Of a stretch of DNA of 42,871 nt, positions 21,691-31,459 are shown in pieces; the stretch's first letter is position 1; each line of letters starts with the position of its first letter. The DNA is from Chthoniobacter flavus. Its GTDB lineage: Bacteria; Verrucomicrobiota; Verrucomicrobiia; Chthoniobacterales; JACTMZ01. The position numbers and the translations under genes are program-made. The notes under the pieces were generated by a model. The model was not told the DNA's origin. It did no database searches and saw only the letters and a list, made by a program, of their open reading frames with translations. The DNA is taken from contig CAMBSX010000004.1 in NCBI GenBank assembly GCA_945870655.1, positions 1-42,871 on the forward strand. The letters are read 5' to 3'.

Positions 21691-22707
21691 GTGGAACAAG
21701 TGCCCAGCGCCGCGCGAGTGCAGGAAATCATCGGAAGGATGTCCGGCCGCCGTATTCTCACGGCGGGCGACCTCATGCTCGACGAGTTCATCTGGGGCAA
21801 AGTGTCGCGCATTTCTCCGGAGGCGCCGGTTCCGGTGGTGGCGGTGGACCGCGAGACTTCCTACCCCGGAGGTGCGGCCAATGTGGCGCGCAACCTGCAT
21901 GAGTTCACGGCCCGGACCTCGGTCTTCGGTTTGGCCGGGGAGGATGCCGCGGGCGCGCGTTTGCGGGATCTTCTCGCTGCGGGGGGGATCGGCATGGAAG
22001 GTGTGGTCAGGCGGGAAGGGCCGACCACAGTGAAGACCCGCATTATCGCCCGCACCCAGCAAGTGGTGCGCGTCGACCGCGAATTGGCCGAACCGGCCGG
22101 TCCGACCCAGCGCCAGGCGCTGCTTGACGCGCTGGATGCGGCGCTACCGCAAGCTGATGGCGTTATCCTTGAAGACTACGGCAAAGGCTTTTTCGACGAA
22201 GAAATGTCGGGCGAATTCATTCGCCGGGCACGGGCCGCCGGTTGCGTCGTGGCCGTCGATCCCAATCCGGGCAATCCGCTGGCCTGGCGCGGTGCGACCG
22301 TGGTCAAACCCAACCGGCATGAAGCTTTCGCCGCAGCCGGTCTTCCCTGGAGCGAGCCGGCCTCGCATCCGCTGGAAGACAAACAACTGCTCGCGGCCGG
22401 GGAAATGCTCCTCGCCAAGTGGGAGGCCGACCAACTGCTCATCACGCTGAGCGAACTGGGGATGCTCCTCCTGACCAAGGATGGAGTCCGTCACCACACA
22501 CCGACCCGCGCGCGCGAAGTCTTCGATGTCTCCGGGGCCGGCGACACAGCCATCGCGCTCTACACGCTGGCCCTCTGCGCGGGCGCCACCCCGGTCGAGG
22601 CCTCCGAAATCGCCAACCACGCCAGTGGCGTGGTGGTCGGCAAGCTTGGCACGGCCACGCTCACGCCGGAGGAACTTTTCGCCAGTTTTGCAAACCATGC
22701 CCGCTGA
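21691..22707 (+). CDS. hldA: PfkB-family D-glycero-beta-D-manno-heptose-7-phosphate kinase
   Basis: ILTAGDLMLDEFIWGKVSRISPEAPVPVVAVDRETSYPGGAANVARNLHEF...TVKTRIIARTQQVVRVDRE...VVKPNRHEAFAAAG...FDVSGAGDTAIALYTLAL. Kinase domain only, no cytidylyltransferase domain. Confidence 0.88.
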   Translation: MEQVPSAARVQEIIGRMSGRRILTAGDLMLDEFIWGKVSRISPEAPVPVVAVDRETSYPGGAANVARNLHEFTARTSVFGLAGEDAAGARLRDLLAAGGIGMEGVVRREGPTTVKTRIIARTQQVVRVDRELAEPAGPTQRQALLDALDAALPQADGVILEDYGKGFFDEEMSGEFIRRARAAGCVVAVDPNPGNPLAWRGATVVKPNRHEAFAAAGLPWSEPASHPLEDKQLLAAGEMLLAKWEADQLLITLSELGMLLLTKDGVRHHTPTRAREVFDVSGAGDTAIALYTLALCAGATPVEASEIANHASGVVVGKLGTATLTPEELFASFANHAR

Positions 22708-23239
22708 GCGTCCTGCCGTGTTCTTCGATCGCGACGGCACCCTTATCCGCGAGGTGCACTACTGTGCCAAGCCTTCGCAAGTTCGGGCCTTCGATGGTGC
22801 ACCGGAGGCGCTGGTCAAGTTGGCCGAGGCCGGTTTTGCCCTGATCATCGTAACCAACCAGAGCGGCATCGGGCGCGGCTATTTCACCCGCCAAGATTAT
22901 CACCGGGTGCACGCAGAAGTGCTCGGCCAACTCCGGCCAGCGGAAATCACTGCTGCTTACCATGACGAAAGCACGCCTGACGCACCCAGCCCGCGCCGCA
23001 AACCGTCCGTAGCCATGTTGGAGGAAGCCGCCCGTGAGCACGGGTTGGACCTTGCGCGATCATGGATGGTCGGCGACAAAACCTCCGACATCGAGTGCGG
23101 TAAAAATGCCGGGATGCGCACCGTGTTGGTCGAGACCGGTCACGGCAAAGACCATTTGGCCTGCGGCGCCGACGCTATTACGACCGGCCTGGTCGGCGCG
23201 GTGGACTTCATCCTGAGGCAGTCATCATGTCGGAAGTAA
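22697..23239 (+). CDS. gmhB: HAD-IIIA phosphatase, probable D-glycero-D-manno-heptose-1,7-bisphosphate 7-phosphatase
   Basis: AVFFDRDGTLIREVHYCAKPSQVRAFDGAPEALVKLAEAGFALIIVTNQSGIGRGYFT...RRKPSVAMLEEAAREHGLDLARSWMVGDKTSDIECGKNAGMRTVLV; context hldA upstream, kdsB downstream. Confidence 0.8.
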   Translation: MPAERPAVFFDRDGTLIREVHYCAKPSQVRAFDGAPEALVKLAEAGFALIIVTNQSGIGRGYFTRQDYHRVHAEVLGQLRPAEITAAYHDESTPDAPSPRRKPSVAMLEEAAREHGLDLARSWMVGDKTSDIECGKNAGMRTVLVETGHGKDHLACGADAITTGLVGAVDFILRQSSCRK

Positions 23240-23958
23240 CCGTTGTCATCCCTGCCCGTTGGGCCTCGACCCGTTTTCCCGGCAAGCCCCTGGTCGCATT
23301 GCGCGGTAAACCGCTTGTCCAGCACGTTTGGGAACGTGCCAACCGCGCCAAACGTGTGGGGCGGGTCATCGTCGCGACTGACGACATGCGCATCGCCGAA
23401 GCTGCTTTTGCTTTCGGGGCGGAAGTGGCGCTGACCTCGCCCAAGCATCCGACCGGCACGGACCGGTTGGCCGAGGTTGCCGGAAAACTCAAATCTGCAG
23501 CTCTCATCCTCAATGTGCAGGGCGACGAACCTGACATCGCGCCGTCGACTATCGACCGTTTGGTCCGGGCTCTGCAGGACGACCCAGCGCTCGGCATGGT
23601 CACCGCGGCCAGCCCGGTGGCCGGTCCGGCCGATGTGCGGAATCCCCATGTGGTCAAGGTTGTCACCGACCTCGCCGGCCGGGCGCTTTACTTCTCCCGC
23701 AGTGTCATCCCGCATGACCGTGATGGACACCGCGGGATCCGGTATCTGCGCCACCAGGGCATCTACGGTTACCGCCGCGAGGTGCTCCTCGCTTTCGTGA
23801 AATGGAAACCCACGCCCCTCGAGCAAGCGGAGAAGCTCGAGCAACTGCGCGCCTTGGAGCATGGCATTGCCATCGGTGTTATTGTGGTGCGCCGCGGTTC
23901 AGTCGGGGTCGATGTCCCCGGCGACGTGGTTAAAGCGGAACGCGCCCTGCGCAAATAA
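23227..23958 (+). CDS. kdsB: 3-deoxy-manno-octulosonate cytidylyltransferase (CMP-KDO synthetase)
   Basis: TVVIPARWASTRFPGKPLVALRGKPLVQHVWERA...VATDDMRIAEAA...ALTSPKHPTGTDRLAEV...NVQGDEPDIAPSTIDRLV...GIYGYRREVLLAF. Confidence 0.95.
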   Translation: MSEVTVVIPARWASTRFPGKPLVALRGKPLVQHVWERANRAKRVGRVIVATDDMRIAEAAFAFGAEVALTSPKHPTGTDRLAEVAGKLKSAALILNVQGDEPDIAPSTIDRLVRALQDDPALGMVTAASPVAGPADVRNPHVVKVVTDLAGRALYFSRSVIPHDRDGHRGIRYLRHQGIYGYRREVLLAFVKWKPTPLEQAEKLEQLRALEHGIAIGVIVVRRGSVGVDVPGDVVKAERALRK

Positions 23959-25563
<1,605 letters not shown>

Positions 25564-25666
25564 GCGGGGAGATTTTGCCGAGGAGATAAGGACAAAACGA
25601 TGAGGAGGCTCGGGTTATGCTGTATCTCACGTCGTTTTTTCCGCTACCGTCTTCCAAACTGACTTC

Positions 25667-26623
25667 ATGAACCAACTCGACCAACTCAAGCAATTTACCA
25701 CGGTGGTCGCCGATACCGGCGATTTTGAAAGCATCCGGCAATTCTCCCCGCAGGACGCCACGACCAATCCTTCGCTCATCTTCAAGGCGGTCTCGCAGCC
25801 GGAATACACGCCATTGCTTGACCAGGCGGTGGCCGAGCGCGAAGGGGCGAGCCTGCCGCGCGCGGAATTGATCCCCGCCATCATCGATGATCTGCTGACT
25901 ATTTTCGGGGAGAAAATTCTGCAGATCGTGCCAGGCCGGGTTTCGACCGAGGTGGATGCTCGGTTGTCCTTCGACACTCCGGCCACCATTGAGAAGGCGC
26001 GCAAGTTGATCGGCTTGTATGAAAAGCGGGGAGTTTCCAAAGAGCGGGTGCTGATCAAGATTGCCTCGACGTGGGAAGGCATCCGCGCCGCCGAGGAATT
26101 GCACAAGGACGGGATCAACTGCAACCTTACGCTTCTCTTTTCACTGCCGCAGGCCATCGCCTGTGCCGAGGCCAAGGTGCGGCTCATTTCGCCTTTCGTC
26201 GGCCGCATCTACGACTGGTACAAAGCCAAAACCGGCCAGGAGTACACCGGCGCCGACGATCCCGGCGTGCAGTCGGTGCGGGTCATTTACAACTATTTTA
26301 AAAAATTCGGCTACGAGACGCAGGTCATGGGCGCGAGTTTCCGCAACACATCGCAGATCCTCGAGCTAGCGGGGTGCGATTTGCTCACTATCAGTCCGGA
26401 TTTGCTTGCCGAGTTGCAGGGCTCGGAGGCCTCCGTCACCCGCCAACTTTCGGTCGAGGAAGCCAAGGTGTCCGATCTTTCGAAGCTCGCCATGGATGAG
26501 AAAACCTTCCGCTGGATGCTCAACGAAGATGCGATGGGCACGGAAAAGTTGGCTGAAGGGATCCGCAAGTTCACCGAGGACATCATCAAACTCGAGGCCC
26601 TGATCGCCAAGCGGTTGGCCTGA
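25667..26623 (+). CDS. tal: Transaldolase
   Basis: [42 protein letters not shown]...[43 protein letters not shown]...[11 protein letters not shown]. Confidence 0.96.
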   Translation: MNQLDQLKQFTTVVADTGDFESIRQFSPQDATTNPSLIFKAVSQPEYTPLLDQAVAEREGASLPRAELIPAIIDDLLTIFGEKILQIVPGRVSTEVDARLSFDTPATIEKARKLIGLYEKRGVSKERVLIKIASTWEGIRAAEELHKDGINCNLTLLFSLPQAIACAEAKVRLISPFVGRIYDWYKAKTGQEYTGADDPGVQSVRVIYNYFKKFGYETQVMGASFRNTSQILELAGCDLLTISPDLLAELQGSEASVTRQLSVEEAKVSDLSKLAMDEKTFRWMLNEDAMGTEKLAEGIRKFTEDIIKLEALIAKRLA

Positions 26624-26656
26624 GACTTTCTCGCCCACCGGCCAGGAAGGGTGCTG

Positions 26657-26689
26657 GAGGAGAAGCGATCCCGCAGCGCTTGTCTCCTC
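26657..26689. terminator. Stem-loop between convergent tal and msrA
   Basis: GAGGAGA-AGCG ... CGCT-tg-TCTCCTC: 11 pairs with a 2-nt bulge and 9-nt loop; directly adjacent to the msrA stop codon (26690). Confidence 0.5.
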
Positions 26690-27289
26690 TCACTCTCGGC
26701 CCAGCCCCGCTGCTTTTTCGTCCAGCTTCTTGAGCTTCGGCCGGATGACCACTTGATTGTAGGGGTGCATCGGGTTCTCGCGGTAAAAATCCTGATGGTA
26801 ATCCTCCGCGGGGTAGAACTTGGTGAGCGGGCCGATTTCGGTGACGATGGGAGATTTGCTTTTGGTCTGCGCGCGGGTCTTTGATTCGTTGGCGATCCGC
26901 ATTTGGTCGTCGTTTTCCGTCAGGATAATCGAGCGGTATTGCGGGCCGGTGTCGGCCCCTTGACGATTGAGGGTGGTCGGGTCGTGCGCCTCCCAGAAAA
27001 GATCGATGATCTTTTCGTAGGAAATCTTTGCCGGGTCGTACTCTATTTGCACCACTTCGGCATGGCCGGTTTTGCCGGTCCCGATTTGTTCGTAGGTCGG
27101 GTTTTCGGTTTGTCCGCCGGCGTAGCCGGAGACAACGGAGATGATGCCGGGGAGGCGTTCGTAAACGGCTTCGACGCACCAGAAGCATCCTCCTCCGAGG
27201 GTGGCTGTTTCGGTTTTCATAGGCTCGGGATCCGCTTGGAGGGTTGCTGTCAGCGCGGCGACAAGTGCCGCGGCCAAAGGGGTTCTCAT
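26690..27289 (-). CDS. msrA: Peptide-methionine (S)-S-oxide reductase MsrA, with probable signal peptide
   Basis: [54 protein letters not shown]...[28 protein letters not shown]-terminal [19 protein letters not shown]. Confidence 0.95.
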   Translation of the reverse strand: MRTPLAAALVAALTATLQADPEPMKTETATLGGGCFWCVEAVYERLPGIISVVSGYAGGQTENPTYEQIGTGKTGHAEVVQIEYDPAKISYEKIIDLFWEAHDPTTLNRQGADTGPQYRSIILTENDDQMRIANESKTRAQTKSKSPIVTEIGPLTKFYPAEDYHQDFYRENPMHPYNQVVIRPKLKKLDEKAAGLGRE

Positions 27290-27813
27290 TCTTTTGCCTC
27301 CGGCGCAAATTTGAGTGATACGGAATTGACGCAGTAGCGCAGGCCGCTGGGTGGGGGGCCGTCAGGAAAAACGTGACCAAGATGGGCGTCGCATCGGGCG
27401 CAGAGGATTTCCTCGCGGGTCATGCCGTGGCTGCGGTCAACTTCGGTGATCACATTTTCCTTGGCCACCGGTTGGAAAAAACTCGGCCAGCCCGTGCCGG
27501 AGTCGAATTTGGCATCGGAGCGGAAAAGAGGCAGGTCGCAGCAGACGCAGGAATAGACACCCGACTGTTTGGTGTCATGAAAGGCGCCGCAGAAGGGCCG
27601 CTCGGTGCCCTTGCCGCGGGCAACCTCGTAAACCTCACCATTACCCAGCTGGGCGCGCCATTCCGCATCGGTTTTGATCACTTTTTTCACAGCTTGTACG
27701 GGCAGATTGTTACCCATCTCGTCGAGCAAGACAACGTCCACGAGGGGTGCGGCGGATTCTTGGGCCGCGGCGGTGGTGAGGACAAGCAACGATAGGAGGA
27801 GGGCCTTGATCAT
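27286..27813 (-). CDS. msrB: Peptide-methionine (R)-S-oxide reductase MsrB, with probable signal peptide
   Basis: [33 protein letters not shown]...[35 protein letters not shown]-terminal [18 protein letters not shown]; 4-nt overlap with msrA. Confidence 0.95.
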   Translation of the reverse strand: MIKALLLSLLVLTTAAAQESAAPLVDVVLLDEMGNNLPVQAVKKVIKTDAEWRAQLGNGEVYEVARGKGTERPFCGAFHDTKQSGVYSCVCCDLPLFRSDAKFDSGTGWPSFFQPVAKENVITEVDRSHGMTREEILCARCDAHLGHVFPDGPPPSGLRYCVNSVSLKFAPEAKE

Positions 27814-27857
27814 GAAGGAATGTTGAGCGGGAGAGGGGTAAAGTCAAAGGCCGAAGG

Positions 27858-27878
27858 GCGCTCCCGCCGTCGGGGCGC
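27858..27878 (-). terminator. Stem-loop just after the ppk1 stop codon
   Basis: GCGC-t-CCCG-ccgt-CGGG-GCGC, 8 pairs with one bulge; 3 nt past the ppk1 stop (27882-27884); no T-tract. Confidence 0.4.
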
Positions 27879-27881
27879 GGG

Positions 27882-29951
27882 TTAGGCTTGGTCGGCGGCG
27901 CGGCGTTTGCGGCGCCGGGCGGCCTCGGCCAGAAATTCCTCCTGGGCGTCCCAAGGCGACTCGCCCGGAGGGACGGGGAGGTAGGATCCGTCGGGTTGGA
28001 GGATGCGGGCTTTGACGTTGTCCTTGGCGAAGGTGTCAATGATGTCCTGCACATGTTCCTTCATGCCCCTGGCTTCCACGGGGAAGACGGCCTCGACGCG
28101 GTGGAAGGAGTTGCGCTCCATCCAGTCGGCGCTGGCGATGAAGTAACGCGGATCCCCCGCATTCTCGAAACGATAGATGCGGCTGTGCTCGAGAAAGCGG
28201 CCGACAATGCTGCGCACTTCGATATTTTCGCTCACGCCGGGTAACCCCGGGCGCAGAGCACAGATGCCGCGGACGAGTAGTTGCACTTTGACCCCGGCGC
28301 GCGAGGCGCGGTAGAGGGCCTCGATGATTTCCTCCTGCACCAACGCATTGAGCTTGGCGTAAATCGCGGCCGGCTTGCCGGCGCGGGCATTTTCGATTTC
28401 ACGATCGATGAGCGAGAGGATCTCCTGATGCAGATGCCACGGGGCGACAAGCAGGCGGTTGGGTGGCGGTAGTTGGGATACGCCGGTGACCGTGTTGAAA
28501 AGGTTGGCCACGTCCTCGGTGATCTCGGGGCGTGCGGTGAAGAAGCTGAGGTCGGTGTAGAGCCGTGCGGTGGATGGATGGTAGTTGCCGGTGCCGAGAT
28601 GGACGTAACGGCGGATGCCGTCGTATTCCTTGCGCACCACCATGGCCATTTTCGCGTGGGTTTTCAGTCCGGCCACGCCGTAGACCACGTCCACGCCGGC
28701 CTCGCGGAGTTGGCGGGCCCACTTGATGTTGGCCGCCTCGTCGAAGCGCGCCTTCAACTCGATGGCCACCACGACTTGCTTGCCTTGCCGGGAGGCTTGG
28801 ACGAGCAGCGGGATGAGCGGCGAGTCGGAGCTCGTGCGGTAGAGGGTTTGTTTGATGGCCAGAACCTGCGGGTCTTCGGCCGCCTGACCGATGAAGTCGA
28901 GGACGGTCTGGAAGCTGTCATAGGGGTGATGGAGGAGGATGTCACCCTTGCGGATGTGGAAGAAGATATCGTGTTCCTCGCCAAGGCCGACGACGGTGAC
29001 GGGGGTGAAGCGTTTGTATTTGAGGTCGGGCCGGTCGAGTTCGGTGGCGACCGGCATGAGACGCACCAGGTTGAGGGGCCAGTCGACGCGGTAGACGTCT
29101 TCCTTGTCCAAACTGAAGATGTCGCAAAGGCGTTTGGTCAGCTCTTCCGGGGTATCATACACCTCGAGGCGGACGGCATTGCCGCGGTTGAGTTTGCGCA
29201 GCTCATCCTCGATGGCGCGGAGGAGGTTGCGGGCTTCTTCCTCGTCGACGTAGAGGTTGCTGTTGCGGGTGATGCGGAACATGTAAGCACCGCGAACCTT
29301 GACCCCGTGAAAGAGGCGCCCGACATGTGCTTGGATCAAATTGCCGAGGAAGATGAAGTCTTGGCCGTCGCCACCGTTCTCCGGGAAGGGCAGGAGTCGC
29401 GGGAGAATGCGCGGGATCTGGACAACGGCGAGATCGGTGCTGAGGTCGTCTCCTTCCAGCTCGACGATGAGGTTGAGGCTTTTATTGAGGAGTTGCGGGA
29501 AGGGGTGCGCGGGATCGATGGCCAGCGGAGTGAGCACGGGGAAAACCTCGCGCCCGAAGTAGTCGTCGAAGTGGGCGCGCACTGCCGGGTCGACGTCGGG
29601 GTAGTGGTGGAAGCGTACACCGTTCTCCGCGAGCTGCGGTTTGATTTGCTCGCGCCAGCAACCGTATTGCGCGGCAACTAGCTCGCGCACGCGGTGGAAG
29701 ATGGCGGCCAATTGCTGCGCGGCGGTCAGACCGTCCGGCCCGGTGGCTTGCGATCCGGCTTGGACGACTTGCTTGAGCCCGGCCACCCGAACCTCAAAAA
29801 ATTCGTCGAGGTTGGAGGAGACAATGCAGAGGAATTTGAGGCGCTCGAGCAGGGGAACGGCCTGGTCCTTTGCCTGATCAAGGACGCGGCGGTTGAACTC
29901 GAGCCAGCTGAGCTCGCGGTTGATGAAAAATTTGGGATCTCCCAGGTCCAT
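27882..29951 (-). CDS. ppk1: Polyphosphate kinase 1
   Basis: FFINRELSWLEFNRRVLDQA, LKFLCIVSSNLDEFFEVRVAGL, VLTPLAIDPAHPFPQLLNKSLNL, HHPYDSFQTVLDFIGQAAEDPQVLAIKQTLYRTSSDSPLI, HAKMAMVVRKE, YVHLGTGNYHPSTARLYTDLSFFT. ORF extends to a GTG at 29978; ATG at 29951. Confidence 0.97.
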   Translation of the reverse strand: MDLGDPKFFINRELSWLEFNRRVLDQAKDQAVPLLERLKFLCIVSSNLDEFFEVRVAGLKQVVQAGSQATGPDGLTAAQQLAAIFHRVRELVAAQYGCWREQIKPQLAENGVRFHHYPDVDPAVRAHFDDYFGREVFPVLTPLAIDPAHPFPQLLNKSLNLIVELEGDDLSTDLAVVQIPRILPRLLPFPENGGDGQDFIFLGNLIQAHVGRLFHGVKVRGAYMFRITRNSNLYVDEEEARNLLRAIEDELRKLNRGNAVRLEVYDTPEELTKRLCDIFSLDKEDVYRVDWPLNLVRLMPVATELDRPDLKYKRFTPVTVVGLGEEHDIFFHIRKGDILLHHPYDSFQTVLDFIGQAAEDPQVLAIKQTLYRTSSDSPLIPLLVQASRQGKQVVVAIELKARFDEAANIKWARQLREAGVDVVYGVAGLKTHAKMAMVVRKEYDGIRRYVHLGTGNYHPSTARLYTDLSFFTARPEITEDVANLFNTVTGVSQLPPPNRLLVAPWHLHQEILSLIDREIENARAGKPAAIYAKLNALVQEEIIEALYRASRAGVKVQLLVRGICALRPGLPGVSENIEVRSIVGRFLEHSRIYRFENAGDPRYFIASADWMERNSFHRVEAVFPVEARGMKEHVQDIIDTFAKDNVKARILQPDGSYLPVPPGESPWDAQEEFLAEAARRRKRRAADQA

Positions 29952-30011
29952 GGGCAGCCATGCAGTCTCCAGCCGCACCCCGGGAAAGACAAGAGAAAGG
30001 CGAGAGGTCCT

Positions 30012-30039
30012 TTGCCGCCGGTGTGGTGTGTGGTAGTGT
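30012..30039 (+). promoter_or_regulatory. Candidate promoter of the htrA/degP-like gene
   Basis: TTGCCG (30012-30017), 16-nt spacer, TAGTGT (30034-30039), 7 nt before the GTG at 30047. Confidence 0.3.
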
Positions 30040-30046
30040 GGACAGC

Positions 30047-31459
30047 GTGACGAGAGTTACGGCAATTTTCTTGGCGGTGTTTGGTCTCGTGGTCGGGGAG
30101 GCGTCCGGCAGCCCTGCGGCGCGCGCTCTCGGCAATGCTTTTGCCGACGTCTATGAGAAGGTGGCCCCTAGCGTGGTGGTGCTCGAGGTGACCAAGCCGC
30201 AGGGCGGGGACGACAACTTCGACTGGCAATCCCTCTTCGGCGCGCCGGGTGGTCCCCGTCGTCCGCGCGCCCAGGAGAGCGAGGGGTCGGGATTTGTCAT
30301 CGGGGCAGACGGCTACATTTTGACCAATGCGCATGTCATCGAAGGGGCCGACCCGGAGAACGGGGTGGTCGCGCGGCGCCAAGACGGCCGGCGTCTTCCG
30401 CTCAAAGTGGTGGGGGTGGATGAAAAGACGGATCTGGCGGTGCTCAAAGCCGAGGTCACGGATCTGCCGGCCGTCGAGTGGGGAGACAGTGACAAGATGC
30501 GGGTCGGGGAATTTGTCTGCGGCATCGGGGCACCGTTCGAGTTGGACTACACGTTGACCGCAGGAGTGATCAGCGCGAAGGGCCGGAGCAACCTGACCAG
30601 TACGGTTTATGAAGATTACCTGCAGACCGACGCAGCGATCAACCCGGGCAACAGCGGGGGCCCTTTGGTTGACCTTGACGGCAAAGTTATCGGGGTCAAC
30701 ACCCTGATCAACGGTCTGAACAGCAGCCTGAGTTTTGCCATCCCTGCGAAGCTGGCCCGGGCGGTGAGCAAGCAACTGATCGCGGGGGGGCGCGTGGTGC
30801 GACCGTGGTTGGGCATCCGCATCGAGACGCTCGCCGACCAACCGGCCCTGCAGAAAGTTCTCGGCTTGGACAATGGTGTGGTGGTGAGGGAAATTTTCGC
30901 CGACACGCCGGCGGCGCGCAGTGAATTGCAGCCTGCCGATGTGGTCGTCGATGTGGATGGCGAACCCGTGGCGAGTGCCCGTGATTTGCAACGAGCCGTC
31001 CTCAACAAAGGCATCGGCGCGACCGTCAATCTCAAGGTGTGGCGCCGGCAGGAGGGTGATTACCGGACGGTCCCGGTCCAAGCCGAGGAACTGCCGGCGG
31101 CACCCGGGACCAAGCAGGCGGCCGCTCGTTCTCGGCCGTTCCGCCCGCCTGTCCCCGGCAGCGAGGCGGCGGCAGATCCCTTCACCGCCTTTGGACTGCA
31201 GGTGCAAGATTTGCCCGATGAAGTTGCGGCGGAAATGTCGCTCCCCGCCGGCGGTGTCATCGTCACGCACATTGAACCGGGTGGTCCTGCCGCGCTGGCC
31301 GGATTGCAGCGGCGTGATGTCATCACCGCGGCCGGTGATGAGGCGGTTGGCAACAGCGAGGGATTGGCCGATGTGCTGGGTAATTTGGCCGAGGGCAACG
31401 GAGCGGTCTTGCTCGTCGAGCGCCAAGGCAAAGAAACGTACGCGATCCTTAAAAAGTAG
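30047..31459 (+). CDS. DegP/HtrA-type trypsin-like serine protease with two PDZ domains
   Basis: Signal peptide after the GTG start; GSGFVIGADGYILTNAHVIEGAD (His), DEKTDLAVLK (Asp), INPGNSGGPLVDLDGKVIGVNT (Ser); PDZ segments VVREIFADTPAARSELQPADVVVDVDGEPV and GVIVTHIEPGGPAALAGLQRRDVITAAGDEAV. Confidence 0.95.
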   Translation: MTRVTAIFLAVFGLVVGEASGSPAARALGNAFADVYEKVAPSVVVLEVTKPQGGDDNFDWQSLFGAPGGPRRPRAQESEGSGFVIGADGYILTNAHVIEGADPENGVVARRQDGRRLPLKVVGVDEKTDLAVLKAEVTDLPAVEWGDSDKMRVGEFVCGIGAPFELDYTLTAGVISAKGRSNLTSTVYEDYLQTDAAINPGNSGGPLVDLDGKVIGVNTLINGLNSSLSFAIPAKLARAVSKQLIAGGRVVRPWLGIRIETLADQPALQKVLGLDNGVVVREIFADTPAARSELQPADVVVDVDGEPVASARDLQRAVLNKGIGATVNLKVWRRQEGDYRTVPVQAEELPAAPGTKQAAARSRPFRPPVPGSEAAADPFTAFGLQVQDLPDEVAAEMSLPAGGVIVTHIEPGGPAALAGLQRRDVITAAGDEAVGNSEGLADVLGNLAEGNGAVLLVERQGKETYAILKK

